Positions 49,651 to 62,356 of a stretch of 64,000 nucleotides of DNA are shown in pieces; positions within the stretch are counted from its first letter, which is position 1; each line of letters opens with the position of its first letter. The stretch lies in assembly GCA_003255065.1 (NCBI GenBank), contig QAOA01007183.1:1622939-1686938 (forward strand), written 5' to 3'. A program made the position numbers and the translations under genes. This DNA is from Cercis canadensis. Taxonomy: Eukaryota > Streptophyta > Magnoliopsida > Fabales > Fabaceae. The notes beneath the pieces were generated by a model. The model did no database searches. It had not been told where the DNA came from and worked only from the letters and a program-made list of their open reading frames with translations.

Positions 49651-51295
49651 TCTAAAAAACCCTCTAATTATAAAGGTACATGTAATTTCTTTTTTAAAAA
49701 TGTGTAATTATTTTATTTTACTAAGTAATTGCATAAGCTTCAAACACTCTTGAGATATTTTTTCAGTTTATTATTCCGAAGAGAGGCATGTTTCTTCTCC
49801 ACATCTAAGTATGAAAATGGTGATTTAGAAATATAAAATAAAAAAATAGTGATTAAGAAAAATAAACAAGGACAGGGATTGTATTATACATGGAATCTAT
49901 ACTTCACCAATAATTCCTAACATACGGATACGGTACCGGGTACCGGGTACCTGGTACATCTTAATATGTGATGTGTGAAAAAGAAAAGGAGTAACCCTTT
50001 TGACTTGTGAGTGTGGATTGTCTGGCTATTCATGGAAAGTCTGATACATAATGTGTAGAAGAAAGAGATGATCTCCCGGAACATGATGGGGGATATTTAT
50101 AACCTTGTATTGTATTGGAAACCAGTAGTTTAGTTTAATTTAATTTAATTTACATGCATATCTATATCAAAGCGCCAACACACCAGGCAACCCACCATAT
50201 CCGCTTTTCTGTCTTTCAGTTCATCTGCATTCATTTGGCTCCTCCTATATTCCAATCTGTATTCATCACCTCTTCATGTTTTGGTTTTGAGCCATCTAAT
50301 AAAAAAATTATTTAATGTATACTACCTGTCTTTGTCATATAGTTAAAGAAAGCGATTGGTTTCGCAATTTAGGTTCTATATGCATTGATAGGAAAAAGAA
50401 GGATGAAAACGAAATCAGAAATAGGAATGTATGCATGAGGAAAATTGATATTACATATCCATCTCTCCACACAATCTGTTTTCATCCTATGTAGTACACC
50501 TTTGTCTCAAACCTCTGCCACTCTTCACTTTGCAAACATCATTTATTCAACACACTGTTCCTTTTATATTATGTCCTTGATATTCATGATATAGGATGTG
50601 ACAAAGATATATAAGGTAACGTATAAAGAATGCAGTCAAAAATTATTGACAAGTTTAAGGACTTGGAATGAATGGATATGACTCATTTAAAATACACTTT
50701 GTATGTATGATATATAATGGAAATAATTAAAAGGTTAATATGGACATCTTTTGCTATGTGTCTCTCTCTTTTTAATCTCAAGGATACTCAAAATAGCAGA
50801 AAGGTCAAAGGTGTGTGAAAAGCGGCTACGATTTTGGGGGTTGGATGACGATTGCGTGTGGTGGCGATCCATTTAGAAAGCCGCCAACTCATCTATCATG
50901 CAGCTAGATACCAAATTGGTGAGCTGTAGGGAGTAGAAAACCAGTGACGGTGGTCCAAAGTCGGACTAATCACACTTTGTCCCAAATAGAAATAAAAAAT
51001 AAATATCACATTTATTCTCTAAACATTATTTAAGTAAACAAAAAGAAAACACTGGCTTTCCCTAGTACTAGTATTGGATACAGCTCACAATTCAGATGCT
51101 TGCTTCCGCCACAAGCGTTAACGACTCTCTCGCCATTCTATAAACTGCAAGGGCTAATTACGTCAAATCATCCCAATTGATTTCTTTTTTTAAAATAATC
51201 AGAGAAAAGAAATATACGCATCATTATTTTTTTAAAGAAAATTACATAAAATTTTAAAAGGCCTTGTTTTTGGAGCTTTTCCAACGTCTCGTCTT

Positions 51296-52834
51296 TTAAG
51301 TGACACCTAATTCCGAATATCTCAGCTTACCCACCATCATCAGTCATCACCACCACCACCACCACCACCACCATCACAGCACCACTACCACTTCCACCTC
51401 CTCTCCACCATCTCTGTTTCACACTCTGCTTCTCATTATTCTTCTGAGCACATCGATAAAGGTAGAAATCCCTAATCGAGATCCTCATTGCTGAATCTCT
51501 TCAGAGCTATAGCATTGTAGCAGCAGTTACTCCTCTCTCATTATCCTACCCTTTTGTGTCTGAGTTGTATTTTTTCAGGTAAGCCAATTTCATTCTCTGT
51601 TGATTTTCTTCTTCACCTTCTACAATTTCATTTAATTGCTGAATACTGTGCTAGTGTGCTCTACTTTCTGGCTGGTTCTTTCTTTTCCCCGTTCGAACCT
51701 TTTCCGCTGACGCTTCTTCCTACTTATCTTATTTGTTTTTCTTCCCCTCATTTTCTTTTGACTCTTTTTTTATTTGGTCTCTGAGGTCCTGTACTTCTGT
51801 TCGGGAGACTTCCATTTTCCAAGTATTTTTTCTTTTGGATTGGAAATTAATCAGAGAAAGTCCAGTTTTCAGCTATTCATTTCTGAGGAGTTTATAGAGT
51901 TTTCACTGGATGTAAGATTTTTCAAAGAAAAAGAAAAATCTTAAGCAGCGACTCCGGCGTTCATATTTGCGCTGGTATCTCTGCGGCTTTGGGCTATATC
52001 TTATTTATGATTAATTTTGGATCTAATTGGAGCGATAATAATTACGGTTAGTTGTAAATATTCATGTGTCGCCTCTTTCATTCCATTTTCCATCAAGTTT
52101 TAGCATACAGAGAGGTGTTATATATTTTTGCTTATGTACTTCTTGTGCGGTCATAGACTGTAATTGCTGTACTTTTAGGATCTTAGACCATCAAGAGAAG
52201 AATTTGTGAGCGATTAGATCTTTACGATGACTATTTCAGCACGAAAAGCCCATTGCCTTAGAATGTATATGTATGTGGTTCACTGCACCTTACTTCTCAA
52301 CATTTCACAAAAGCAACATAATCTGAGACTCTTGAGTCAACCCATAAAAATCTTCCCCACTATTGGCAACGGACATTTGAGCGTATCACCCTTTTTTCTT
52401 CTACGCTCTGCGGCCTGCGCATGTTTGGAGTTAAGACATTAGATTCATGGAATTAATGTGCTTCCAGCACCGACAGCTACTGACTCTTGAAAACTATTCG
52501 CATTACCTGTTTTTGGGCATTGCGTGTGAGAGCTGGAAAAGAAAATATCATTACACTCGATTTAGTCGCTGTAAGCATATTAGCAATCTACTTTTCAGAA
52601 TACCAATCCAATAGAGTACATAGTCATTGACGTTAACGTCTCAGAGGTTGCCATGTCTTGTGTTGCGTTACTTGTATTTTTGAACATTTTAAAGGATATG
52701 GAATTGATTATCAAGTTAAGATCGGTTTCTGTTCTTACTTTAAGGTATGAGAATTAGGCAGCGCCAGCTTGTATAAACCTCCTTAACTTTTTAATTATAT
52801 ATTTCACCTCACATGGTGATACATATATCTTCAG
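51296..52834 (+). other. FPP gene 5' leader with a probable 5'-UTR intron
   Basis: A leader-like region with a CAC/CAT repeat (about 51337-51375) and CT-rich stretches precedes the gene. The ATG at 52835 is directly preceded by ATCTTCAG, an ideal acceptor, so the coding sequence probably begins at the first base of an exon and the leader is spliced. Candidate donors are CGATAAAG|GTAGAAAT near 51461 or TTTTCAG|GTAAGC near 51580; the latter matches the consensus best. Confidence 0.5.
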
Positions 52835-55800
52835 ATGGACCGACGCTGGCCCTGGAAGAAAAAATCGTCGGACAAGGCAGTGCTTGAGAGAGCAGTCGCT
52901 GCATTGGACTCTGCTAATGCTTCTACCCCGAGCAATCAGGTATTTTTATTGGCATTTTCACAAATACCTAGTTCTTAAATTTGTTCACGTGAGAAAATTT
53001 TTTCATAGAAAATCCCCCCGCTTTGTTGACTGCCATTTGATTATTAAGTTCTGCTGTATTTTAAGCATGACAATTTTTACGACCAACTATTCATATCTTT
53101 AATTTTTTTGCTTTACATATGAACTTCTTGCAATATGTTTATTGTTCACATTTTCATTCTGCAAGTCTCCCATTTGTCAATATAAGTTTCTCCTGAGTAC
53201 ATCATAAAGCAGTTTTACACTTTGTGCCTCTCTTTTTAACCATATAGATGAGCATTTGAACCACGGAACATTTCCTGCATGTATGTATTTTCCTTGCATA
53301 GATTATCATTTTTCTTCCCCTCTTCTCCCTCTCTCTCTCTCTCTCTCTGTATTGGACTAATACTTTGGTTGACAAAATTCACAGGACTAATACTCTCTTG
53401 GTTCCTTTGAATCAACACTCTGATTAATTTCATAGCTTTTTCTTCTTTCTCTTTTTTGTTTCTCCCTCTTTCATGGAAACAGGATAACTACAAAAAGCCA
53501 AACTATGTCCAAATTTCTGTGGAGTCATATTCACACTTGACTGGTTTGGAAGATCAAGTGAAGACATATGAGGAAAAAGCTCAGACATTGGAGGATGAGA
53601 TTAAGGAATTGAATGAAAAGCTGTCAGCAGCAAATTCAGAGATGACTACCAAGGAAAACTTAGTAAAACAACATGCTAAAGTTGCTGAAGAAGCTGTCTC
53701 AGGTACACTGCATAAATCACATTACAACCTAAAATACATTCATGCTCCGAGTCTGCCTTAATACAAAGAACTTCTTGTTGTTCTTGGATTTACAAATCAA
53801 ATTGAAACTCTTCTTGATGCAGGCTGGGAAAAAGCTGAAGCAGAAGCTCTGGCATTGAAGAATCATCTAGAAACTGTCACTCTTTCAAAGCTCACTGCTG
53901 AGGATCGTGCAGCACATTTAGATGGTGCTCTTAAAGAGTGCATGCGACAGATAAGAAACCTGAAAGAAGAGCACGAACAGAAAATAAAAGAAATTGCTCT
54001 CACCAAAACCAAGCAATTGGACAAGATCAAGGGTGAGCTTGAGGCAAAGATCGTTAACTTTGAACAGGAAATACTTAGGTCTGCTGCTGAAAACGAGGCT
54101 CTTTCAAGGTCGTTGCAGGAGCGCTCTAACATGCTAATCAAAATAAGCGAAGAAAAAGCTCAGGCTGAGGCTGAAATTGAGCTTTTGAAGGGCAACATAG
54201 AATCATGTGAGAGAGAAATAAATTCACTTAAATATGAACTTCATGTTGTTTCCAAAGAGCTTGAGATTCGCAATGAAGAAAAGAATATGAGTATAAGATC
54301 TGCAGAAGCTGCTAACAAACAGCATATGGAGGGTGTCAAAAAAATTGCTAAGTTAGAGGCAGAGTGCCAAAGATTACGTGGTCTTGTGAGGAAGAAGTTA
54401 CCTGGTCCTGCTGCACTGGCACAGATGAAGTTAGAGGTTGAGAGTCTAGGCCGAGATTATGGAGAAACTCGATTAAGGAGGTCCCCAGTAAAGCCTTCTA
54501 GTCCACATCTGTCCCCATTGTCTGAGTTCTCCCTAGACAATGTACAGAAATTCCAGAAGGAGAACGAGTTTCTTACAGAGCGTTTATTGGCAATGGAAGA
54601 AGAAACGAAGATGCTGAAAGAAGCTTTGGCAAAACGTAACAGTGAATTGCAGGCCTCAAGGAGCATGTGTGCTAAAACGCTGAGCAGACTTCAAAGCTTG
54701 GAAGCACAACTTCAAATAAGTAATCAGCAGAAAGGATCTCCAAAATCCATTGTCCAAATAATCCATGAAAGTATTTATAGTCAAAATGCAAGCAACGCAC
54801 CAAGTTTTACCTCCATGTCCGAAGATGGAAATGACGATGCAGGAAGTTGTGCTGAGTCTTGGGCCACAGCATTAATCTCTGAGCTATCCCAATTCCGAAA
54901 AGAAAAGAATACTGACAAGTCAAGCAAAACTGAAGCCACTCATAAGTTGGAACTAATGGATGACTTCCTGGAGGTAGAGAAGTTGGCTCGTTTATCAAAT
55001 GATTCCAATGGGGATATCTCTGTTTCAGTTTCTACAAACAATAAGATATCAGAAATTGTGACCAATGATGTATCAGGCGAGGTCATTACTGGCAAAGATG
55101 ATCCCTCTGAAAAGCAGGGTGATTTGAATCCATTGCCAAATCAGGTATCTTCTGATGTAGCACTGTCAGCATCTGATCCTGGTTCTGATGTTGATCACTT
55201 GCCATTGACAAAGCTTCGGTCAAGAATACTCTTGGTTTTCGAGTCCATGTCTAAGGATGGTGATGTAGGGAAGATTCTGGAGGATATTAAACATATTCTG
55301 GAGGATGCACATGACACTTCAATCCAGCACTCTGTGCGTTGCATTCCCCAAGATGTCCAATCTGCTGACGCTACATGTGATAGGCAGGCTAATCCTGAAG
55401 ATGCCGGCTTAACTCTTGAAACAGAATATGTGCAGATAACTCCAGATCTGGAAGCTGCAATTTCTCAGGTTCATGACTTCGTATTGTTCCTTGGCAGAGA
55501 AGCAATGATAGTTCATGACATAGCTTCTGATGGGGATGGAATGAGCCAAAAGATTGAGGAGTTCTCTGTCACCTTTAATAAAATTTTATCCAAGAAAGCA
55601 AGTTTGTTACAATTTGTTCTTGACCTATCCTATGTTTTAGCTAAAGCCAGTGAATTCAGATTTAACGTCCTTGGTTACAAGGGTGCTGAAGCTGAAACTA
55701 ACAGTCCTGATTGCATAGACAAGATTGCTTTGCCAGAAAATAAGTTAGTCCAAGAGAATTCATCAGGAGAAAGATATCAAAATGGTTGTTCCCATATGCT

Positions 55801-57186
55801 TAATCCCTCTTCTGATCCTGAGGTTCCTGATGATGGAAATTTGGTCTCAGGCTATGAATCAAACCCTACATCGCAAAAATTCTCAATGGAGGAGTTTGAA
55901 GTATTGAAAGTAGAGAAAGAGAAGGCAGCAATGGATCTGTCAAGATGTACTGAAAATCTTGAAATGACTAAGTCTCAATTACTAGAGACAGAACAACTTT
56001 TAGCAGAAGTCAAATCACAGTTGGCATCTGCTCAAAGATCAAACAGCTTAGCTGAGACACAGCTGAAATGTATGGCAGAGTCATACAGGTCACTTGAGGC
56101 ACGTGCACAGGAGTTGGAAACTGAGCTGAATCTTCTGCGAGTAAAGACAGAAACTCTGGAGAATGAACTACAAGATGAAAAGAGGGGTCATGAAGATACT
56201 TTGGCCAAGTGCAAGGAGCTAGAAGAGCAATTGCAAAGGTTAGATGCCCATCCAATATCATTTTGCGCATTAATACTGAGTTTATGCATATTGTTCTTAA
56301 TGTAATCATAACACCTTGTGTTTATGTTGGTCTAAAATGGAAAAGGAGGGACAAAAAGTAGGATTTCAGTTTGTTAACTTGCTTGACAATGTTTAACCTG
56401 TCAATTCTTTATCTGATGTTGGTTCTATTTCTAATTCCTATGTTACTCTTTCTGTTAGGAATGAGAGCGCAGCAGCTGATAATGACCTTAAGACTAAGCA
56501 GGTGAGGCCGTCATTCCATTGTAAAAGTAAATTGCCATGTCACTGTCAGATTTAATATACCTTATTGCCAAATACATGAAGAAAGTATTAAGTTGGATAT
56601 GACACAATATGGTTTGTAGAATATTGTGACACAAAGTTTGTGTGTATATCATGACTCTTAAGATATCATAAATGCTTATCTCAATCTAAGAGTCCTCAGT
56701 TGTAGAAATTCTTAGACTGAAACCTTTTTGTGATCACAGGAGAGGGATTTGACAGCTGCTGCTGAAAAGCTAGCTGAGTGTCAGGAAACTATATTTCTTC
56801 TTGGCAAGCAGTTGAATTCTCTGCGTCCTCAAACAGATCAAATCGGATCTCCGTTCAGTGAGAGAAGTCCAAAGATTGAAGGTTTTACTGAGGATGAACC
56901 TACCACTAGTAGCCTGAATTTGCAAGAGTTGGACCAGGCAGAAATGGATAGTACTACTTCTAGTATTGTGCAAAGACTGGATATGGAGTCCCCCTTGCAT
57001 TTTTCCAACACCCCATGTAGTCCATCAGATAATGAGGCAAACCATTCAGCAAGGTCTCCAGTAAAGCATCAAAAACACAGGCCTACCAAGTCAGCCTCTT
57101 CATCAGCTTCTTCCACCCCTACACCAGAGAAACATGCTCGAGGGTTTAGTAGATTCTTTTCATCCAAAGGAAAAAACGGTCACTGA
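52835..57186 (+). CDS. Filament-like plant protein (FPP, DUF869), long coiled-coil protein
   Basis: Exons 52835-52939, 53483-53702, 53823-56238, 56459-56501 and 56740-57186, all with GT/AG sites and matching phase, give 1076 residues, the size of Arabidopsis FPP4/FPP6. The N-terminus MDRRWPWKKKSSDKA is the family hallmark. Coiled coil runs from about 45 to 340. A conserved block, KKLPGPAALAQMKLEVESLG then SPVKPSSPHLSPLSEFS, lies at about 285-335. An acidic Ser-rich middle and a second coiled coil (about 780-950) follow. The C-terminus is Ser-rich and basic, ending HARGFSRFFSSKGKNGH. FPPs were found as partners of the nuclear-envelope WPP protein MAF1 and are linked to cytoskeletal organisation; the precise role of this one is not known. 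It is the last gene of the ARF5-SAUR-FPP block and looks intact. Confidence 0.94.
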
Positions 57187-60032
57187 GCTTGCAGCCCGCA
57201 TGCATAATGATTTTCCAACATTGAGAAGCCCATATGGTGATGACATTTGGAAAGGACAACACAGCAGATCGCTTACTGATTTGGCAGGAATTTTGGGGAG
57301 TTTTGCGTAATTAAGGAGAGGATGCCATGAATGTCAGGTGATTCTTGTATCTAATGGTTGTACATGGTAACCATATGTTGTTTTCTTTCTAATTTTTTTA
57401 TATCGATCTTTTTCTCTGTTCTGTAATTTAATTAACAAATGACTACATAGTCTCTGAACTATTACAGGATGTGTTGAATATATATTGTATGTGACAAATT
57501 TATGTATACTTTAATTCTTTTTGAGCAACAACGGATAACATATTGTTGAAGTGGTTACTATGTGTTAACAATACCAGAGAACTGAGAGCAGTTTCGGCAA
57601 TTAAAAAGATAAGGGATATGTTCCGCTAGAAATGGTTTAGCTCATATGTCTTAGGTACAATTGAATTCTTGTCGCATCCTCGACCAGGGACTGAACCTCC
57701 CAAGGGCACAAGGCATCTTCTGAAAATTCATTAAACCGAAAGGGAACGAGCCTTTTTCCAAGGAGAGACCCAGGGTACTAGAAATAAGATTGAGACAACT
57801 TGAGTTTGGGCTTGTGCCAAGCTCCAACGGTTGCACAAAAGATATTTCTTGGGGCCGCATCTGAAGTTCTAAACAGCCCTCATTTGAGTAGGTTCTGCAT
57901 CTGGATCCACCAAAACCCACCGTCTCTGTTTCTCAACGAAATCTTGAAAACCCGAGACTTAGTTATATTAAGAACGCCTCAACGACAAAAAAAAAAAAAC
58001 TAATTAAGAACGAGTTTCTATAACAGTTGTTATCATATTTTTATGTATTTATTTAATTACATAAAAATATGCTAACAAGTTCACAAATTGAAATTTGGAG
58101 AGGGGATAGATACCCATATCCATTGTGTTACTTGAGTAGTTTTGACTAAAAAAGATTATATCTTACTAACAGAAGTTAATGCTGTAGATAGCTGAAAAAA
58201 AAGGGGAAAGAAAAGTCCGACAGCCATAACTTACTGTCTCGGCGTCCTTTTCTTGGGCTAAAAAAAGGTCATTTTTTTTGGTCAAATGAGAATGGTCCAA
58301 ATTGGCGAGGAGCATCTTTATCTTCTTCACTGATTAGTATTATTATAAGAAATATCCCGTTCGTCTTTTTCTTATAATATGCTTTCTTTGTAAATCATGT
58401 CTTCTACTCTTCTCCAATGATAGCGAGTATTTTCGTTTGATATGAGACATTATCGCATTTGCCTATAATTTTCGATTGAGAAATTTTGAAATTAGCTGTT
58501 ATAAAAAATTTGTATATTTGTTCATGTGGAGTGATTCTTCGAATTTTCCATTTTGTTTCTTCCCACGCAATTATTTGTACTGAAGTTGAAGAGCAAGTTA
58601 TTGAAGCTGCAAAGTGTAGCCCACAATGGTAGAGTCAAGTTTATTGGAAATCAAGGGCATTCATGTGCATATTTGAGCTAAACAAGAGTATTCATGTGTA
58701 TAAACTTAGATGTTGACTACTGCCACCTACATGCATGTCTTTATTTATGACCAAATATTGGTTTATGCATGTGTCTAGTGTGAATTGCATTAAAAAATAT
58801 TTAATAATTGAACTTGACTTGGCTTTTAAAAACAGATAGCAGGCCCAGGGGCGAGTTATGAGTGAGTTTCAAGGGACGAGATTTCTCACTTGTTTACTTT
58901 GTTAATCTAATGCCATTGGCCAATAATAATACATCTCAGTATTGAGAAATGGATAACCCTTGCTGCTATTTGTATTATTTTATTTGCATGGTAATGGTAA
59001 TGGTAAATATGGTATGTTGTCCTTCAACACATAGATGGTTCAAACTCAACAGCAACAGGGTGTGCCCTACAACACAGGCCACCTCCCAACACAAGTGACT
59101 CTCCTTGTCCAATACTCTGTAGTCTGCACAAGTACCATAAGCAGCAGAAAAATTTATCAAACAAGATATTTAAATCCGTAACCATAAAAAGGTCAACTAT
59201 AGTCTATATATAGAATGTACAGTAGCCACATAAATATAGATATGAATGAATATAGTATAATCCCTACAAAAATAATGTTACAAATTTCTGAATTAATTTG
59301 GTACCTGCTTCTTACGGCCACAAAGATTTTTTATTTATTTTTTTCTCCTGGAAACAAACTGCATCCCTGTGAGGAAGGCCACAGGGCGAGATAAGAATAT
59401 CAACTAAAGGCTCTTGTTGCTGATGAGCTTTAAAGAGTAGCTATTAATTTACCTCTATTTCAGCAATATACCAGTTCAAATAGGACGTATTGGATTTTCT
59501 GGAATATTTTTTTTATTTTCTATGCAAGTACTGGTTTCTTTTCTTGTAATTTGAAGAGACTAATCTTCATTACACATATTCATAAATATGTTTATTCTAA
59601 TGCTACAAGCCAACTCGCGTATGACAATTGTTAAGATCAACCACATGGCCTAAAAAGCTAACTTAATAATCAAATTTTAATACTTATATATTTACTATCA
59701 TCTAATCTCAATCATATCTCATTCTAACGTTGGACTTTAAAGTATTGGATTTTTCCTTCAATTATGCATAATATAGAGGAGTTATGAAAGACAAGCATAG
59801 TGTGACATTTTTTATTGGTCTACAGCATAATGTGACATAGTAGCTAACCTGATTTGATGCCCTATGCATGCTGTTGCCCTTTGCGGATGATCTTATCTAG
59901 CTAATTTATTGATTGATGAGTTCTCATAAATTTTTGAGTATATGATATAACATAATTAATCTTACTTTTGGTAATTGAACTGTTTTTTTTTTCTAAATTA
60001 AACTCTATAACTTAATGTACTTATTTCTCGCT
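57187..60032. other. FPP 3' flank and spacer, no gene seen
   Basis: 57187-57560 is 3' UTR-like. 57650-57990 is a less AT-rich block ending in a 13-A run, without a recognised product. 58000-60032 is AT-rich spacer with no credible coding sequence. Confidence 0.45.
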
Positions 60033-61686
60033 CATCTTTTGTTTGAATTATCATTTTGTGTAACAAGGACATTTAATTTTACTTAAAGCGTGGGAAGGGC
60101 GATAATAGGAGATACTCTTTTGGGTACGACAGAAAAGTAGGGAAAAAAAATTACAAGGTAAGAAAGAAGAGCCGACATCACTTCAGCAGGTTCCCCCTAG
60201 AGAATGAAGTCCACACAGTAGAAGAAATAAAAATAAGAAGACAAGATTACGATATTGTGCACTGAAAGTAAAAACAGAAAAGCAAATTTGTGGTACGATT
60301 ACAAAGCATATAACTAGAAAATTTAATTAAATTTGAAAAGAAAGAGGAGATAAGGAATACCATAAACGACATAATCCAAGTTTGAATCTAGTCTGATCAT
60401 ATTATAATTTGGGGTTAGGAGTGTCTTAAAGTGATAATACTATTGTTCATGTGAACTTGCACTTTTTGTCTGTGTTTATAATAAGGCAACGTATATAGTA
60501 TATAGAGTAAAACACTATTTTGGTCCTTGAAAGATTTGGAATTAAACAAAATCGTCCTTGAAAGATAGGAAACAATAAAATGGTCCTCCAAAGATGCAAC
60601 ATCCATAACAAAATGGTCCTCTGTTAGTGTAGTCCGTTTGTAGGTGACAGAAATGCTGACGTGTCACCGTTAAATGCTTATTTGGCCTGTTAGTGACTGA
60701 CGTGACACACTAAATTGCCATGTGGGCTGCTGATGTGGATAAATAAGAGGAAACACCCTCACTTAGGCATTTTAGCACACACCTTGCATGCATAATGGAA
60801 AAACTAGAAAATAAAGCACTATTTGTAGATGCTCATCCTCCCTTAAGGCCAAATATCACCATCTTTTGTTTGAATTATCATTTTGTGTAACAAGGACATT
60901 TAATTTTACTTAAAGCGTGGGAAGGGCGATAATAGGAGATACTCTTTTGGGTACGACAGAAAAGTAGGGAAAAAAAATTACAAGGTAAGAAAGAAGAGCC
61001 GACATCACTTCAGCAGGTTCCCCCTAGAGAATGAAGTCCACACAGTAGAAGAAATAAAAATAAGAAGACAAGATTACGATATTGTGCACTGAAAGTAAAA
61101 ACAGAAAAGCAAATTTGTGGTACGATTACAAAGCATATAACTAGAAAATTTAATTAAATTTGAAAAGAAAGAGGAGATAAGGAATACCATAAACGACATA
61201 ATCCAAGTTTGAATCTAGTCTGATCATATTATAATTTGGGGTTAGGAGTGTCTTAAAGTGATAATACTATTGTTCATGTGAACTTGCACTTTTTGTCTGT
61301 GTTTATAATAAGGCAACGTATATAGTATATAGAGTAAAACACTATTTTGGTCCTTGAAAGATTTGGAATTAAACAAAATCGTCCTTGAAAGATAGGAAAC
61401 AATAAAATGGTCCTCCAAAGATGCAACATCCATAACAAAATGGTCATTTGTTAGTGTAGTCCGTTTGTAGGTGACAGAAATGCTGACGTGTCACCGTTAA
61501 ATGCTTATTTGGCCTGTTAGTGACTGACGTGACACACTAAATTGCCATGTGGGCTGCTGATGTGGATAAATAAGAGGAAACACCCTCACTTAGCCATTTT
61601 AGCACACACCTTGCATGCATAATGGAAAAACTAGAAAATAAAGCACCATTTGTAGATGCTCATCCTCCCTTAAGGCCAAATATCAT
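60033..61686 (+). repeat. 827-bp tandem direct duplication (two copies)
   Basis: 60033-60859 and 60860-61686 are adjacent copies with about four substitutions between them, for example CCTCTG against CATTTG near 60618/61445 and GCACTATTT against GCACCATTT. Each copy holds about 470 bp of flanking DNA, the whole left inverted repeat of a MULE, and about 130 bp of its interior. The duplication must therefore postdate the insertion, or it reflects two haplotypes joined end to end in the assembly. Confidence 0.95.
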
Positions 61687-62356
61687 CAAAAAGCATCCCA
61701 CAATGCACAAAAAATTCAAGTGAGATGAAAAGGGAAGGAATCCAAAAATGGGGAATATACACCCAAAGACCCAAAATAGATTTGTTCAAAGCAATCCATT
61801 AAGCAATTGGATGAATTAAATTCTCTAAATAATACAAGTACACAAAAGGCAAAGAAGGTGGAGAAATATACCGAAAATGCTTCCAAAATTTGAAAATTTC
61901 CTTTATGTGCTCTTAGAACCAAAGTGCTAGAATATGGGTGAGAGAGAATGCAAATTGGCTTGGGTCTTGGAGAGAGAGGGGCGAAATGGAGAGGGGAAGA
62001 GAGGGGTGGTGCGTGGTGGTGAAAATGGAGGGGTTTGGGCGGAGCAAGGGGTGGCCGGTGGTGGTGCTTGGGTGGGAGCTTGAGAAGTGAAAATGGAGGA
62101 AGGTGAATAAGGGGTGTGCGTGAATGGGAGGGCCCACATGGCAATTTAGTGTGCCACATCAGTCACTAACGGGCCAAATAAGCATTTAACGGTGACACGT
62201 TAGCACTTTCGTTACCTGTAAACAGACTACACTAACAGATGACCATTTTGTTATGGATGTTACATCTTTGGAGGACCATTTTGTTGTTTCCTATCTTTCA
62301 GGGACGATTTTGTTTAATTCCAAATCTTTCAAGGACTAAAATGATGGTTTACTCTA
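60503..62356. mobile_element. Non-autonomous MULE-like element with 225-bp terminal inverted repeats
   Basis: The left repeat (60503-60727) begins TAGAGTAAAACACTATTTTG and contains TCCTTGAAAGATTTGGAATT. The right repeat (62132-62356) is its reverse complement with scattered changes, and both are 225 bp long. A second left repeat at 61330-61554 comes from the tandem duplication. No transposase is present. The interior between 61687 and 62131 is purine-rich on the plus strand. A short matching TATA-rich flank (GTATATA) is seen on both sides, but a clean 9-bp target-site duplication is not. Confidence 0.85.
61716..62159 (-). other. Pro/His/Ser-rich open frame inside the MULE, probably not a gene
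   Basis: A 147-codon minus-strand frame starts in the right inverted repeat and reads through the interior. Its first half is rich in Pro, His and Ser because the plus strand is G/A-rich there, and its second half is hydrophobic. No domain or motif was recognised. It may be a captured gene piece or a chance frame from skewed composition. Confidence 0.25.

Larger units (their letters stand above)
38331..51295. other. Spacer of about 13 kb between SAUR and FPP, no convincing gene
   Basis: No frame here shows a known family. The longest frames (45048-45392 minus, 46997-47317 plus, 48147-48437 minus, 48313-48648 plus) are rich in Phe/Ser/Leu or overlap simple sequence, and look like chance. Mobile-DNA traces are a possible SINE-like stretch at 38550-38615, a foldback element at 43397-43871 and another at 49366-49650. 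An N lies at 41933 after an A-run. The region from 47990 to 48860 is less AT-rich but has no recognisable product. Confidence 0.5.

Noticed and set aside
51300..51494. 64-codon frame with a poly-His run before FPP
   Set aside because: The His run is a CAC/CAT leader repeat. The frame ends before the FPP start and is more likely 5' UTR.
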